A stretch of DNA of 64,000 bases from positions 62,001 to 126,000 of the forward strand of contig NZ_JASAMB010000021.1 in NCBI RefSeq assembly GCF_029948125.1. The letters run 5' to 3'. This document shows, one piece after another, positions 15,795 to 25,861 of the stretch. The notes under the pieces were generated by a model. It saw only the letters and a list, made by a program, of their open reading frames with translations, was not told where the DNA came from and did not search any database. The position numbers and the translations under genes were made by a program. Every line of letters starts with the position of its first letter. Position 1 is the stretch's first letter. This stretch comes from Catellatospora sp. KI3 (GTDB taxonomy: Bacteria; Actinomycetota; Actinomycetes; Mycobacteriales; Micromonosporaceae).

Positions 15795-16733
15795 CTATCC
15801 GGCGTCGCGCAGCAGCGACAGCGCGTGCGCGAGATCCGACGGGTACTCGCTGACGTAGCGGACCTCTTCCCCGCTGCCCGGGTGGACGAAGCTCAGCTCC
15901 CGGGCGTGCAGCCACTGCCGGGACAGGCCCAGCCGGGCGGACAGGGTCGGGTCGGCGCCGTAGGTCAGGTCACCTACACAGGGGTGGCGCAGCGCGGAGA
16001 AGTGCACCCGGATCTGGTGGGTGCGGCCGGTCTCCAGCTTGATGTCGACGAGGCTGGCGGCCGGGAAGGCCTCCAGCGTGTCGTAGTGGGTGACGCTGGG
16101 CTTGCCGCCCGACATCACCGCGAACTTCCAGTCGTGCGTGGGGTGGCGGTCGATGGGGGCGTCGACCGTGCCGCGCAGCGGATCCAGGTGGCCCTGGACC
16201 ACGGCGTGGTACCGCTTGTCGACCTCGCGGTGCTTGAACGCCCACTTCAGGGCGGTGTACGCGGACTCGCTCTTGGCCACGACCATCAGCCCGGTCGTGC
16301 CGACGTCGAGGCGGTGCACGACGCCCTGCCGCTCGGCCGCCCCGGAGGTCGCCACCCGCTGGCCGAGCCCGGCCAGGCCGCCGAGCACGGTGGGGCCGGT
16401 CCAGCCGGGGCTGGGGTGGGCCGCGACGCCCACCGGCTTGTCCACCACCACGATGTCGTCGTCGCTGTGCACGATGCGCAGGCCCTCGACCGTCTCGACC
16501 ACGACGGTCGGCGCCGACGGCGGCGCGGGCAGCGTCACCTCGAGCCAGCTGCCGCCGGAGACCTTGTCGGACTTGCCGCGCACGGTGCCGTCGACCAGCG
16601 CGTCGCCGGCCTCGACCAGGGTCGCGGCGGCGGTGCGGGACAGCCCGAACAGGCGGGAGACAGCCTGGTCCAGCCGCATGCCATCCAGTCCGTCCGGGAC
16701 CGGCAGGCTGCGGCTCTCGCCCTTCAGGACCAT
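15795..16733 (-). CDS. rluD: 23S rRNA pseudouridine synthase, RluD type
   Basis: 312 aa from ATG 16733. An S4 domain covers about residues 12-70 ([19 protein letters not shown]), then the pseudouridine synthase core with catalytic Asp in [18 protein letters not shown] and the C-terminal [12 protein letters not shown]. It isomerises uridines in 23S rRNA. The first bases overlap the end of lspA by 10 nt, as often seen for the lspA-rluD pair, so translation is probably coupled. The longer open frame upstream in this frame is antisense-like noise over lspA. Confidence 0.95.
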   Translation of the reverse strand: MVLKGESRSLPVPDGLDGMRLDQAVSRLFGLSRTAAATLVEAGDALVDGTVRGKSDKVSGGSWLEVTLPAPPSAPTVVVETVEGLRIVHSDDDIVVVDKPVGVAAHPSPGWTGPTVLGGLAGLGQRVATSGAAERQGVVHRLDVGTTGLMVVAKSESAYTALKWAFKHREVDKRYHAVVQGHLDPLRGTVDAPIDRHPTHDWKFAVMSGGKPSVTHYDTLEAFPAASLVDIKLETGRTHQIRVHFSALRHPCVGDLTYGADPTLSARLGLSRQWLHARELSFVHPGSGEEVRYVSEYPSDLAHALSLLRDAG

Positions 16734-17365
16734 GCCTGCGAGCCACGCTCGGAGGTCACGCCGGCCGACTCGGCCTCGCGCTGGTCGCCCGCGGCGGCCT
16801 TCTTCTGCTCTTCCTTGCCGGTCAGGCGCGAGCCGTCGCGCTGGCGGCCGGTCAGCTCCAGCAGGATCGCCAGGCAGACGCCGCCGACCAGGGCCATGTC
16901 GGCCACGTTGAAGATCGGCCAGGTCCGCCCGTACGGGTCGAACAGGCTGAGGAAGTCGACCACGTGCCCGTGGAAGGTGCCCGGCGCGCGGAAGATCCGG
17001 TCGAGCAGGTTGCCCAGCACGCCGCCCATGATCGAGCCCAGCGCCAGCGCCCACGGCAGCGACCGCAGGCTGCGCGCGGCCCACAGGATCCACGAGATCA
17101 CGCCGACGGCGATGATCGGGAAGATCCAGGTGTGGTCGCGGAACAGGCTGAACGCCGCCCCGCTGTTGCGGGTCAGCGACAGGTACAGCGCGCCGCCGAG
17201 CAGCCGGACCGGCTCGTCCGGGTCGAGCTGCTTGGTCGCGATCTCCTTGGTGACCACGTCCAGCAGGACGGCGAACGACGCCATCCCCGCGAAGATCGCC
17301 ACGGCCCGGCCGTGCCCGATGGCACGCGGGGAGTGCTCCGGCTCCACCTGTCTGGTCTCTTCCAC
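16724..17365 (-). CDS. lspA: Prolipoprotein signal peptidase II
   Basis: 213 aa if started at GTG 17365, which has AGGGGAG in front; ATG 17407 would give 227 aa with a poorly supported extension. Four transmembrane helices are visible. The two catalytic aspartates are in GNLLDRIF and FNVADMAL, and NSGAAFS is the conserved first motif. It cleaves signal peptides of lipoproteins before the lipid-modified Cys. The C-terminal 50 residues are a charged cytoplasmic extension ([17 protein letters not shown]) not needed for catalysis. Confidence 0.95.
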   Translation of the reverse strand: MEETRQVEPEHSPRAIGHGRAVAIFAGMASFAVLLDVVTKEIATKQLDPDEPVRLLGGALYLSLTRNSGAAFSLFRDHTWIFPIIAVGVISWILWAARSLRSLPWALALGSIMGGVLGNLLDRIFRAPGTFHGHVVDFLSLFDPYGRTWPIFNVADMALVGGVCLAILLELTGRQRDGSRLTGKEEQKKAAAGDQREAESAGVTSERGSQAWS

Positions 17366-17459
17366 CGACAACACTCCCCTGCCATGGCGCACCCGCGCCT
17401 TCGTCACATCCGGCCGTCCGTAAGTCCGCGCCGAACTGTACCCACTAGCGGTGCCGCGC

Positions 17460-18269
17460 TCAGCGCCGCTCCTCCAGCGCCTTGCACGTCACGCACAGGG
17501 TGGCCGACGGGAACGCGGCCAGCCGCTCCACCGGGATCGGATTGCCGCAGCGCTCGCACCAGCCGTAGCTGCCCTCGTCGAGGCGCTCCAGGGCCCGCTC
17601 GACCTGCGTGATCCGCTCCAGGATGTTGTTGGCCAGCGTGATCTCCTGCTCGCGCTCGAACGTCTTGGTACCGGTGTCGGCCTGGTCGTCGCCGGCGGAG
17701 TCGGTCAGGCGCTCGCGCTGCAGCTCGGCGAGTTCGACGAGCGTGTGGTCGTACTCCTCCTGTAGCTCGTCGCGGCGGGCTGTCAACGCGACCCGGATCT
17801 TCTCCGTCTCCGCTGCGCTGCGGTCGCCCTTCTTCGCCGCTGCCGCCGCCGGCTTGGCGGCGGTGCGGCTGGCGGTCTTGGACTCGGCAGGTTTGACCAT
17901 GGTCGCTCCCTCGGCCGCGGTCGTGGCGGCGCTCGGCGTTGCCTGGGCGGGGGGATGTTCCTCCGACCCGGCGGCGGGCCGCCGGGTGGTCTGCGCGGTC
18001 GAGGCGGCGTCGTGCGCCGCCGTGCCGACCTTCTTCTTCGCGGCCGCCGCCGGGGCGGCCTTGCTCGCGGTGGCCTTCTTGGCGTCGGCGGTCGGCTTGG
18101 CCGTCGCGCGCTTCGTCGTGTCCGAGGTCGCCGTCACCGTCTCCCCCTCTGCCGTGGCCGCCCCCGCGGCCACCGTCTTCACGGAGCGCTTCGGCGCCGC
18201 GGTGGTCTTCGCCGCGGCCTTGTCCGCCGCCGCGCCTGTCCTGCTCCCGCCTGCCCGCTGTTCGGCCAT
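17460..18269 (-). CDS. DksA/TraR-family zinc finger protein
   Basis: 269 aa from ATG 18269 with GGGGGAC upstream; the open frame runs 79 codons further but through promoter DNA. Residues 1-140 are Ala/Lys/Thr-rich, like a histone H1 tail and likely to bind nucleic acid. The C-terminal 110 residues are a coiled coil (RDELQEEYDHTLVELAELQ) and a C4 finger: CERCGNPIPVERL, then LCVTC. DksA proteins bind the secondary channel of RNA polymerase. The Ala/Lys N-terminal tail is typical of actinobacterial members and may let it bind DNA as well; that part is inference. Confidence 0.88.
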   Translation of the reverse strand: MAEQRAGGSRTGAAADKAAAKTTAAPKRSVKTVAAGAATAEGETVTATSDTTKRATAKPTADAKKATASKAAPAAAAKKKVGTAAHDAASTAQTTRRPAAGSEEHPPAQATPSAATTAAEGATMVKPAESKTASRTAAKPAAAAAKKGDRSAAETEKIRVALTARRDELQEEYDHTLVELAELQRERLTDSAGDDQADTGTKTFEREQEITLANNILERITQVERALERLDEGSYGWCERCGNPIPVERLAAFPSATLCVTCKALEERR

Positions 18270-18329
18270 GCCGTCCCCCAGATGCAAAACGGGCGCGCGG
18301 CTCACGCCGCGCACTCCAATAGGCTGGCA

Positions 18330-18358
18330 AGAATACGGAACGTATGGACGGTCCACAA
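18330..18358 (-). promoter_or_regulatory. Predicted sigma-70 type promoter of the DksA-like gene
   Basis: On the minus strand TTGTGG, 17 bases, TATTCT, ending about 60 bases before the chosen ATG 18269. It supports starting the gene at 18269 rather than inside this region. Confidence 0.45.
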
Positions 18359-18506
18359 ACATGCCACGCGAACCCGGCCGGATTCGAGAAAACGTGCCAG
18401 CTGGCGCCGAGGCGGCCGCAAACGGGCGGCTTGTCCGATCGCACCGCGGGACGACGGCCCCGGGCGCCGCCGGATCGGCGAAAGCTGGCAAAACGGACTT
18501 TATCAT

Positions 18507-20003
18507 CTAGTCCCGGCTCTCCCGGCCGTCCTCCCCAAACCAGCTGGCCAGGCGGCCGCGCCTGCTCACGGCGCGCAGCCGCCGCTCCGCCTCGTCCCGA
18601 ACCGCCTCGGTCGTCACGATGAGCAGGCTGTCACCCGTGCGCAAGCGGGTGTCGCGATCCGGCACGAACCCCACCCCCGCCCGCAGCACCAGCGTCACCG
18701 AGGCGCCGACCGGCAGCCGCAGCTCGTCCAGGTGCACCCCGGCCAGCCCGGAGCCTTGCGGCACCTCCAGTTGCAGCAGGTCGGCGTGCATGCGCTCCAG
18801 CGGCGCGGTCTCCACCCGCAGCTCGGTCGCCTCCCCCGGCGCGGTCACCCCCAACCGCCGCGCCACCTGCGACAGCGTTCCCGCCTGGACCATCGTGAAA
18901 ACCACGACCAGCACGAACACGATGTTGAACAGCGCTTCAGCGCCGGGCAGGCCCTGCGCCGCCGGGATGGTCGCCAGCACGATCGGCACCGCCCCGCGCA
19001 GCCCGGCCCAGGACAGGAACGCCTGCTCCCGCCAGCCCACCCCGAACGGCGTGGCGCAGACGAACACGGACAGGGGCCGCGCCAGCAGCAGCAACGCGCC
19101 GCCGATGAGGACGCCGGGCAGCAGCACCGCCCAGAGTCCGGAAGGCGACACCTGAAGGCCCAACAGGACGAACAGCCCGATCTGGGACAACCAGGCCAGG
19201 CCGTCGGCGAAGCCGAGGATCGCCTGCCGGTGCGGCAGTCGCGCGTTGCCCAGCACCACCCCGGCGGCGTACACGGCCAGGAAGCCCGACGCGTGGGCGA
19301 CGGCGCCGCCCGCGTAGGCGAGCACGGTCAGGCCCACCGCGGCCAGCGGGTAGAGGCCAGCGGCGGGCAGGGCCGCGCGGCGCAGCAGCGCCCGGCCAGC
19401 CAGGCCCACCAGCACGCCGATGACGGCACCGGCCGCCAGCTCGTACCCGATGAGCAGCAGCTCGTGCCACCACGGGCCGAGGCTGCCCCGGGTCGACAGC
19501 AGCACCACCAGCAGCACCACCGGCGCGTCGTTGATGCCCGACTCCGCCTCCAGCGTCGCGACCAGGCGGGGCCGCAGCCGCAGCCGCCGCAGCGTGGAGA
19601 AGACCGCCGCGGCGTCGGTCGAGGCCAGCACCGCGCCGATCAGCGCCGCGGTGCGCCAGTCCCAGCCGAGCATGAAGTGCACCGCGACGGCCACCACCAC
19701 CACGCTGACCGCCACCCCGACCGTGGCCAGCAGCGACGCGAGCGGCAGCACCGGGCGCAGCATGCTCCAGCGGGCGGTCAGGCCGCCCTCGGCGATGATC
19801 AGCACCAGGGCGCAGGTGCCCAGCATCCGGGTCAGCTCCGCGTCGCCGAAGCGCAGCCCGAACGCCGAGCCCAGCAGCACCCCGATGGCCAGGTAGACCA
19901 GGAGACTGGGCACGCCCAGCCGGGTCGACCAGCGCACCGCCGCCACCGCCACCAGCAGCACGGCCGCACCGACCAGCAGCGCGAGGTCCAGGAACTCCGT
20001 CAT
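18507..20003 (-). CDS. Potassium/proton antiporter, CPA1 (NhaP2/CvrA) type
   Basis: 498 aa with about 12 hydrophobic segments up to residue 390, including the ion-binding motif region ASTDAAAVFS and ESGINDAPVVLL that mark CPA1 exchangers. Residues 410-490 form a soluble TrkA-C-like domain (LPVGASVTLVLRAGVGFVPDRDTRLRTGD). The family exports K+ (or Na+) in exchange for H+ and the TrkA-C domain senses ligands. It is 34 bases behind a DUF167 gene on the same strand. Which cation is carried cannot be read from sequence. Confidence 0.9.
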   Translation of the reverse strand: MTEFLDLALLVGAAVLLVAVAAVRWSTRLGVPSLLVYLAIGVLLGSAFGLRFGDAELTRMLGTCALVLIIAEGGLTARWSMLRPVLPLASLLATVGVAVSVVVVAVAVHFMLGWDWRTAALIGAVLASTDAAAVFSTLRRLRLRPRLVATLEAESGINDAPVVLLVVLLSTRGSLGPWWHELLLIGYELAAGAVIGVLVGLAGRALLRRAALPAAGLYPLAAVGLTVLAYAGGAVAHASGFLAVYAAGVVLGNARLPHRQAILGFADGLAWLSQIGLFVLLGLQVSPSGLWAVLLPGVLIGGALLLLARPLSVFVCATPFGVGWREQAFLSWAGLRGAVPIVLATIPAAQGLPGAEALFNIVFVLVVVFTMVQAGTLSQVARRLGVTAPGEATELRVETAPLERMHADLLQLEVPQGSGLAGVHLDELRLPVGASVTLVLRAGVGFVPDRDTRLRTGDSLLIVTTEAVRDEAERRLRAVSRRGRLASWFGEDGRESRD

Positions 20004-20037
20004 CGGGCCGGTCCGGGGCCGGCGCCGCCCGGCGGCG

Positions 20038-20352
20038 TCACGGGGCGCCGCCGTAGAGGGCGGCGAGGCGGTCGGCCAGGTCGGCCGGTGCGGCGGCGAC
20101 CGTGAACAGCTTGTCCCGGCTGGTATGGCCGGTGCGCAGCTCGACCGCGGCGGCCGGCACGGCCAGCGCCTCGGCCAGCGCGCGGCGGGCGGCCTCGGTG
20201 GCCTTGCCGTCGACCGCGGGCGCCGCGACCGCCACGATCAGCGCCGTCCCGTGCGGACCGGCGTAGCGCCCGCCCACCCGGGTGCGGCCCGCGCCGGGCT
20301 TCACCCGCACCGCGACGACGGCGGACTCGGTCGGGGACGGGTCGCGTGCCAT
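20038..20352 (-). CDS. DUF167 / YggU-family protein
   Basis: 104 aa. It has the family core VRVKPGAGRTRVGG, VAAPAVDGKATEAARRALAEAL and the GHTSRDKLFTV end. The fold is small alpha/beta; biological role unknown. It precedes the antiporter by 34 bases and follows a long hairpin, so it likely begins a new transcript or is read at low level from upstream. Confidence 0.9.
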   Translation of the reverse strand: MARDPSPTESAVVAVRVKPGAGRTRVGGRYAGPHGTALIVAVAAPAVDGKATEAARRALAEALAVPAAAVELRTGHTSRDKLFTVAAAPADLADRLAALYGGAP

Positions 20353-20424
20353 AGCCCATTGTGGCGGGGCGCCCCGGCGCCGCCCGCGTCACCCGGGGAT
20401 CGTGTCGGATCGTGGACAAAGAAA

Positions 20425-20478
20425 GATCCGGTGTCCCGCCGGACCGCACCCGAGGCGGTCCGGCGGGGTCACCGGATC
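20425..20478 (-). terminator. Long hairpin, likely terminator
   Basis: Inverted repeat gatccggtg-t-cccgccggaccgc / gcggtccggcggg-g-tcaccggatc with a 7-base loop. It lies just past the stop of the membrane protein gene ending at 20492. There is no U-tract, as is usual in actinobacteria. Confidence 0.7.
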
Positions 20479-20491
20479 AAATTCCGACCGG

Positions 20492-21154
20492 TCAGACCCG
20501 GCGCGCGTCCGCGAGCAGCGCGCTGTCCGGCTCGCACAGCCCGCACGGGCTGAACCCGAGGTCGACCGCCTCGGCGACCGGCAGCGGCTCACACGGGCGG
20601 CCGAGCAGGTGCACGCACCCGGCCACGTGGTAGCGCGGCCGACCGTCGATGACCAGCACTTCGGTGGACATCCGGGCGACCCGGGCCGCGTCGGCGGCGG
20701 ACACCCGCTGCGCGACCGGCTCGTCCGGCGGGTCCTCGTCGTCGAAGTCGTCCGCCCGGCCGCCGGCGCCCTGCTGCGGCAGGACTACCTCCGGCTGCTG
20801 CGGCGGATAACCCGACATCATCATCGTGTCGGTGTCGGACCGTCCGGCCTGGCGCACCGGCTCGTCGGCCCAGGAGTCGCGCTCCGGGGCGCGCGGCGGC
20901 ACCGTCGTACGGCCGCCGGCCCTGCGGCCGACCGGTTGTTCATCCTCGTCACCGTCGAACTGCTCGTCCTCGTCGTCGAGGCCCCCCGCCGCGGCACGTG
21001 CCGCGGCGGCCTGGCGGGCGCCCACGACTAGTGCGACCGCGGCCAGCAGGCTGGTGCCGATGGAACCGACGAGCAGACCGCTCGACCCGTTCAACAGCCC
21101 CAGTACGAGCAGCACGACGGCACCGAGAATGAGCAGCAGACTTGCGACTATCAC
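20492..21154 (-). CDS. Two-helix membrane protein with Cys-rich C-terminus
   Basis: 220 aa. Two transmembrane helices at residues 1-20 and 27-47 are followed by an acidic disordered stretch (LDDEDEQFDGDEDEQ) and a conserved C-terminal block RPRYHVAGCVHLLGRPCEPLPVAEA ... GFSPCGLCEP (given in parts, residues about 172-215). The four Cys and the His suggest metal or disulfide chemistry, or an Ada-like metal-binding fold. Similar proteins occur next to wag31 in actinobacteria. Function unknown. Confidence 0.8.
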   Translation of the reverse strand: MIVASLLLILGAVVLLVLGLLNGSSGLLVGSIGTSLLAAVALVVGARQAAAARAAAGGLDDEDEQFDGDEDEQPVGRRAGGRTTVPPRAPERDSWADEPVRQAGRSDTDTMMMSGYPPQQPEVVLPQQGAGGRADDFDDEDPPDEPVAQRVSAADAARVARMSTEVLVIDGRPRYHVAGCVHLLGRPCEPLPVAEAVDLGFSPCGLCEPDSALLADARRV

Positions 21155-21516
21155 AGCTCACCCCCGCCGCGTCGGCTAGATCAGGTGTCGCGGGTCCGCC
21201 GAGCTGCGATGAGCGTGACCGCACCCGCGGCCCGCCGAACCCGTTCGCTCCGGGCGGGAGGGTCCCGCACCGGCCGACCACGGGCCCCGGCACCGGCCGG
21301 GACGGCCGGCCCGGCGGGCGCCGGGTCGTTCTTCTCTCTGCTATCTGCGTGCGACGGCAGCGACGAGGGGTGAGGCTGCCGCGGTGCTTCGACATGCGTG
21401 AGGGGCGATGCTGCGGTGCGGTTGGATCAGGTGGTGCCGGGGGACGGGCACACGCGCCGTCCCGTCCCGGCGGCCCGCTGGTTCGCGGGCCGCCCGGGAG
21501 GTTCGGAGGACGACCG
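21155..21516. other. Gene-free stretch after wag31
   Basis: 362 bases without a convincing gene. It holds a hairpin just after the wag31 stop (21469-21494) and otherwise GC-rich sequence containing the unresolved promoter of the downstream membrane protein gene. Short open frames on either strand have no start signal or homology that can be recognised. Confidence 0.6.
21469..21494 (-). terminator. Hairpin after wag31
   Basis: Perfect 10-bp stem ggcggcccgc / gcgggccgcc with a 6-base loop, 23 bases past the wag31 stop. Confidence 0.65.
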
Positions 21517-22293
21517 TCAGCGGCCGTTGAAGGAGCCGGAACCGGCGGCGGCCAGGCCACCGGCGGTGCGGTCCTCGCGGCCGATCTCGGCCTCGAGGCT
21601 CTGCCCGCGGCCCTCAAGGTCGCGCAGCTGGCTCTCCAGGTACGCCTTGAGGCGGGTGCGGTACTCGCGCTCGAACTGCTTGAGCGTGTCGATGTGCTGC
21701 TGCAGCGCGGTGCGCTTGGCGTCCAGGCCGCTGATGGCCTCCTGGTGGCGCTGGCGGGCGTCGCGCTCGAGCGCGTCGGCCTTGGCCCGCGCGTCCCGGG
21801 TGACCTCCTCGGCCTTGGCACGCGCCTCGGACAGCACCTTGTCCGCCTCGCGGCGGGCGTCGGAGACGTGGTCGTCGGCGGTGCGCTGGGCCATCATGAG
21901 CACGCGCAGCGCCTGCTGCTCGCCCTCGGGACCCGACATCGCCGCCGCGGCGGCCATGCTGCTCGCGCCGCCGCGCAGCGAGTCCAGCTCGCCCTGCATG
22001 GCGCGGGCGGCCTGCTCGGCCGCGGACTTGTCCCGCTGCATGCGGTCGAGCTGGGCCTTCATCTCGTTGAGCTCAGCGGCCAGGCGCGGGTCGGGGCCGC
22101 CGGGGCCCGCCGGACGGCCACCGCCGCCCCGCTCGACCTGCATGCGCAGCTCGCTGTTCTCTTCGATCAGACGGGCGAGTTCGCGCTCGACCTCGTCGAG
22201 GAAGGCGTCGACCTCCTCCTCGTCGTACCCCCGCTTGCCGATCGGGGGCTTCTTAAAGGCGACGTTGTGCACGTCGGCCGGGGTGAGCGGCAT
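21517..22293 (-). CDS. wag31: DivIVA/Wag31 polar growth protein
   Basis: 258 aa. The N-terminal membrane-binding domain is clear ([39 protein letters not shown]), followed by a long coiled coil from residue 65 on, interrupted by a Gly/Pro-rich linker at about 50-62 and an Ala/Met-rich part at 100-115. It marks cell poles and septa through curvature sensing and organises new wall synthesis. Position next to yggT and sepF, downstream of ftsZ, matches the actinobacterial dcw extension. Confidence 0.95.
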   Translation of the reverse strand: MPLTPADVHNVAFKKPPIGKRGYDEEEVDAFLDEVERELARLIEENSELRMQVERGGGGRPAGPGGPDPRLAAELNEMKAQLDRMQRDKSAAEQAARAMQGELDSLRGGASSMAAAAAMSGPEGEQQALRVLMMAQRTADDHVSDARREADKVLSEARAKAEEVTRDARAKADALERDARQRHQEAISGLDAKRTALQQHIDTLKQFEREYRTRLKAYLESQLRDLEGRGQSLEAEIGREDRTAGGLAAAGSGSFNGR

Positions 22294-22348
22294 CGAAACT
22301 CCTCGGGTCAGTCGCGGCCGCGTTGGAAAGCTGCTCGTCGGGTGGGGG

Positions 22349-22645
22349 TCACCCTCGGATCAGCTTTCCGACGATATACATCAGAACGGAAAGGATAACC
22401 AGCAGAACAAGGGAGCTCAGGTCGATGCTCACGGTACCAATGCGCAACGGTGGGATCACACGCCTCAACGCTTTGAGGGGCGGATCAGTGACGCTCCACA
22501 CGACTTCCAGCGCGGCGGCGGACCCACGGGCGGGGTGCCAGCGCCGACCGTAGCCGAGCACCGCACCCAGCACGAACCTGGCGATGAGCACCAGGTAGAA
22601 CAGGTAGATCGCCAGGTAGACGACTTGCAGCACAGGTGAGAACAC
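22349..22645 (-). CDS. YggT/YlmG-family membrane protein
   Basis: 98 aa with two transmembrane helices (residues 5-30 and 70-92) and the family signature [27 protein letters not shown] (shown at about residues 50-75; key PPLKxLRRVIPP). The family is found beside sepF and divIVA and takes part in septum or nucleoid organisation. It lies 24 bases after sepF and 55 before wag31, consistent with one transcript. Confidence 0.92.
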   Translation of the reverse strand: MFSPVLQVVYLAIYLFYLVLIARFVLGAVLGYGRRWHPARGSAAALEVVWSVTDPPLKALRRVIPPLRIGTVSIDLSSLVLLVILSVLMYIVGKLIRG

Positions 22646-22669
22646 GTCTTTGGGAGTCCCTCGGTAGGA

Positions 22670-23434
22670 CTAGCTCTGGTTGAGGTACCCGCCCTCGGCG
22701 ATCTTGGCCTTGTCCTCGGCGGTTACCTGGACGTTGGCCGGTGAGAGCAGGAACACCCGGTTGGTGACGCGCTCGATCGTACCCCGCAACCCGAATGCGA
22801 GTCCCGCCGCGAAGTCCACCAGCCGCTTGGCGTCGGCCTCGTCCATCTCCGTCAGGTTCATGATCACAGGCGTACCGTCGCGGAACCGCTCCCCGATCTG
22901 CCGCGCCTCGTTGTACGTGGTGGGGTGCAGGGTGGTGATCTGCGGCCGGTTGTCCTCGGCCACCGGGGCCACCCGCTGCTGCGGCTGCGCCACCGGCGCC
23001 AGCGCCAGGTTGTCGCGCGTCGCCGGGGCGGTGGACGTGGTCGCCGTCAGCGGCCGCGTGTTCGCCGTGATCGGGCGGACCGTGGCCCGCTCGGCCCGCG
23101 CCGCCTCCAGGCGCGCCTCGACGTTCAGCCGGGTCGCCTCGGCACGCGCGGACTCGCGCGCGGCCTCCAGCCGGGCGGAGCCGCTGCGGTCGGCCGCCAC
23201 CCGGGTACGCGGCACCGCCGGCGCCTCGTCCAGGTCGTCCTCGTCGTCGTCGGGCAGCTCGTCGTACCGGCCCGCGCCACGGCCGTACCGGTCGTCGCCG
23301 CGCTCGCCGCGGCGGCCCCCGCGGTCACGGTAATTGGAGGTGTAACCCTTGTCGTAGGCAGGCTCGTCGTACTCGTGCTCGTCATCGTCCTCGACCAGCC
23401 CGAGCCAGACCCCCGCCTTCCGCAGTGCGCCCAT
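22670..23434 (-). CDS. sepF: Cell division protein SepF
   Basis: 254 aa from ATG 23434, preceded by [23 protein letters not shown] is the N-terminal amphipathic membrane helix. Residues 20-165 are acidic then Arg/Ala-rich linker, longer than in most SepF. The C-terminal SepF core has [39 protein letters not shown] and [13 protein letters not shown]. It links FtsZ filaments to the membrane; in actinobacteria it is the main FtsZ anchor because FtsA is absent, and no ftsA is present here. Confidence 0.95.
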   Translation of the reverse strand: MGALRKAGVWLGLVEDDDEHEYDEPAYDKGYTSNYRDRGGRRGERGDDRYGRGAGRYDELPDDDEDDLDEAPAVPRTRVAADRSGSARLEAARESARAEATRLNVEARLEAARAERATVRPITANTRPLTATTSTAPATRDNLALAPVAQPQQRVAPVAEDNRPQITTLHPTTYNEARQIGERFRDGTPVIMNLTEMDEADAKRLVDFAAGLAFGLRGTIERVTNRVFLLSPANVQVTAEDKAKIAEGGYLNQS

Positions 23435-23680
23435 TGCCGCGCCCCTCCGTCCGCCGTGCGGCACAAACCCCCGTGCCTGTGCCGCTCTCGCGCAGGCACC
23501 GGGCTCCGCGAAGACGGGTCCGCCCCGCCGGCGCGTTCGCGCGCGCCGCCGAGCTGATCCCCACCTTCGTCCATCGACGCCGCCGCACGGCGTCCCCGCC
23601 TCGAAGCCGGTACCTGCTGCACCTCTTACTTCACTCGCATGGGTTAACCACACTCGTGTAATTCGGTGCCCGCCGCCAGG

Positions 23681-24409
23681 CTACCGCAGGGGTGGTCGCA
23701 TTCCGAGCAATGCGCTGCCGATACGCACATGTGTCGCGCCCGCGGCCACCGCCTCGTCCAGATCGTCGCTCATCCCCGCGGACATCACCGTCGCTTCAGG
23801 ATGCACCGCGCGGACCAGTGTGGCGCACTTGCCCACCTCCGCGAAAGCGAGATCCGGCGCCCACCCCAGCGGCGCCACCGCCATCACCCCGCGCAGCCGC
23901 AGCGCCGCACTGCCCGCCACCGCCTCGGCCACCCGCAGCAGCGCCCGGTCGGGGTCGTCACCGGACGCCAGCGCACCGCCCCGGTCCGGGTCACCGTCCA
24001 CACTGAGCTGCACCAGCACGTCCAGCGGGTGCTCGCGCAGGCGCGCGGCCGCCTCGCCCAGCGCCGTGGCCAGCCGCACCGAGTCGACCGACTGCACCAT
24101 GCTCGCGTACGCCGCCACCGAGCGGCACTTGTTGCGCTGCAGCTGGCCGATGAAGTGCCAGCGCGGGTGCACCCCGGCCGCAGCCACCTCGGCCGCCTTG
24201 GGGGCCGCCTCCTGGTCCCGGTTCTCCCCCACCTCGGTGACGCCCAGCCGCACCAGGTGCAGCACGTCGGAGGCCGGGTAGGTCTTGGTCACCGCGATGA
24301 GGGTCACCTCAGCGGGGTCGCGCCCGGCGCGGTGGGCGGCGGCGGCGATGCGCTCGCGCACCGCCGCCAGGTTCTGCGCGATCTGCTCGCGCCGCTGCTG
24401 GTCAGTCAT
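23681..24409 (-). CDS. YggS-type PLP homeostasis protein
   Basis: 242 aa, full length. PLP-binding Lys is in LIAVTKTYPAS, and EVGENRDQEA, HFIGQLQRNKCR and the phosphate-binding end MSAGMSDDLDEAVAAGATHVRIGSALLG are all in place. It is an alanine-racemase-fold protein without known enzyme activity that buffers pyridoxal phosphate. It follows ftsZ directly here, separated by 212 bases that carry a palindromic repeat instead of the ylmD gene found there in many relatives. Confidence 0.95.
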   Translation of the reverse strand: MTDQQRREQIAQNLAAVRERIAAAAHRAGRDPAEVTLIAVTKTYPASDVLHLVRLGVTEVGENRDQEAAPKAAEVAAAGVHPRWHFIGQLQRNKCRSVAAYASMVQSVDSVRLATALGEAAARLREHPLDVLVQLSVDGDPDRGGALASGDDPDRALLRVAEAVAGSAALRLRGVMAVAPLGWAPDLAFAEVGKCATLVRAVHPEATVMSAGMSDDLDEAVAAGATHVRIGSALLGMRPPLR

Positions 24410-24468
24410 GGTCGAGCCGTTCGTGGGTGGGCCGGTTTCGGGGTGTGCGGCTCAGCCTTGACATAAAC

Positions 24469-24521
24469 GGTGGCCTATCTAGAGGACGAAAATCGTGAAA
24501 CTGTCCACTAGATAGGCCACC
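24469..24521. repeat. 53-bp palindromic repeat, family B copy 1
   Basis: Arms ggtggcctatctag and ctagataggccacc surround aggacgaaaatcgtgaaactgtcca in two parts. It is AT-richer than its surroundings. The second copy, inverted, is at 30950-31002. Located between yggS and ftsZ. Confidence 0.85.
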
Positions 24522-24621
24522 GTCGATGCTAAGCCGGGGCTGGGCCGGGGCCGGGGCGGCGGCCGGGGAGGCCGGTGGGGCCCGGTGGGGCCCGGAGGGC
24601 GATGGCCGCCGGGGCGTCGGG

Positions 24622-25731
24622 TTACGAGCCGTTCTTCAGGAAGTCGGGCACGTCGACGTCGTCGAAGAGGACCTTGCGCTGGGACTGCGCCGGGGGCGTG
24701 CTGGTGGGCGTCGGGTGGCGCAGGGTCGGCGCCTCCACCGGCGGGGCCACCTTGCGCGGAATCTCCACCGGCTTGTACGACGGCGACCCGCCGTCGAACC
24801 CGGCCGCGATCACGGTCACCCGCACCTCGTCGCCGAGCGCGTCGTCGATCACCGCGCCGAAGATGATGTTCGCGTCCGGGTGGGCCGCGTCGGTGACCAG
24901 CTGCGCCGCGTCGTTGATCTCGAACAGGCCCAGGTCGGAGCCGCCCGCGATGGACAGCAGCACGCCGCGCGCGCCGTCCATGCTCTGCTCCAGCAGCGGG
25001 CTGGAGATGGCGCGCTCGGCCGCCTCGACCGCGCGGTTGTCGCCGCGGGCGCTGCCGATGCCCATAAGCGCGCTGCCCGCGCCGGACATGACGCTCTTGA
25101 CGTCGGCGAAGTCGAGGTTGATCAGACCGGGCGTCGTGATCAGGTCGGTGATGCCCTGGACACCGGAGAGCAGCACCTGGTCGGCCTGGCGGAACGCGTC
25201 CATCATGGTGATGCCGCGGTCGCCCAGGGCCAGCAGCCGGTCGTTCGGAATCACGATGAGCGTGTCGCACTGGTTGCGCAGCTCCTCGATGCCCGACTCG
25301 GCCTGCACCTGGCGGCGCTTGCCCTCGAACGAGAACGGCCGGGTGACCACGCCGATGGTGAGCGCGCCCAGCTTGCGGGCGATGTTGGCGACCACGGGGG
25401 CGCCGCCGGTGCCGGTGCCGCCGCCCTCGCCGCAGGTGACGAAGACCATGTCGGCGCCCTTGAGCACCTCCTCGATCTCGTCGCGGTGGTCCTCGGCGGC
25501 GTTCTTGCCGACGTCGGGGTTGGCGCCGGCGCCGAGGCCCCGGGTCAGTTCGCGGCCGACGTCGAGCTTGACGTCGGCGTCGCTCATCAGCAGCGCCTGC
25601 GCGTCGGTGTTGATGGCGATGAACTCCACGCCCTTGAGACCGACCTCGATCATGCGGTTCACCGCGTTCACGCCGCCGCCGCCGATGCCGACGACCTTGA
25701 TGACCGCGAGGTAATTGTGCGGAGGTGTCAT
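24622..25731 (-). CDS. ftsZ: Cell division GTPase FtsZ
   Basis: 369 aa from ATG 25731 ([20 protein letters not shown]), the conserved actinobacterial start with GAAGGAAGGG before it; an ATG 10 codons earlier is less likely. Tubulin signature [13 protein letters not shown] is at about residues 102-114, the T7 loop [11 protein letters not shown] at about 205, and the C-terminal tail ends [10 protein letters not shown], which binds SepF. It polymerises with GTP into the Z ring. A consensus -35/-10 pair lies 130 bases upstream in the ftsQ-ftsZ gap, so ftsZ can be transcribed on its own. Confidence 0.98.
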   Translation of the reverse strand: MTPPHNYLAVIKVVGIGGGGVNAVNRMIEVGLKGVEFIAINTDAQALLMSDADVKLDVGRELTRGLGAGANPDVGKNAAEDHRDEIEEVLKGADMVFVTCGEGGGTGTGGAPVVANIARKLGALTIGVVTRPFSFEGKRRQVQAESGIEELRNQCDTLIVIPNDRLLALGDRGITMMDAFRQADQVLLSGVQGITDLITTPGLINLDFADVKSVMSGAGSALMGIGSARGDNRAVEAAERAISSPLLEQSMDGARGVLLSIAGGSDLGLFEINDAAQLVTDAAHPDANIIFGAVIDDALGDEVRVTVIAAGFDGGSPSYKPVEIPRKVAPPVEAPTLRHPTPTSTPPAQSQRKVLFDDVDVPDFLKNGS

Positions 25732-25861
25732 CGGGCCCTTCCTTCGAGGCTCTTGTGCCACAAGGGCGAGAGCAGCGCCCTCACCCGGCCTAGCGTGTCG
25801 CGGCGAGGGAGGAGGCCTCCGGTGCCGCGCTCCGGCAGTGGTTCGGGCGGAAAACCCTAAA

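Noticed and set aside
18270-18506. 79-codon N-terminal extension of the DksA-like protein
   Set aside because: The stretch contains a promoter-like pair and its translation has no family similarity; ATG 18269 has a good ribosome site.
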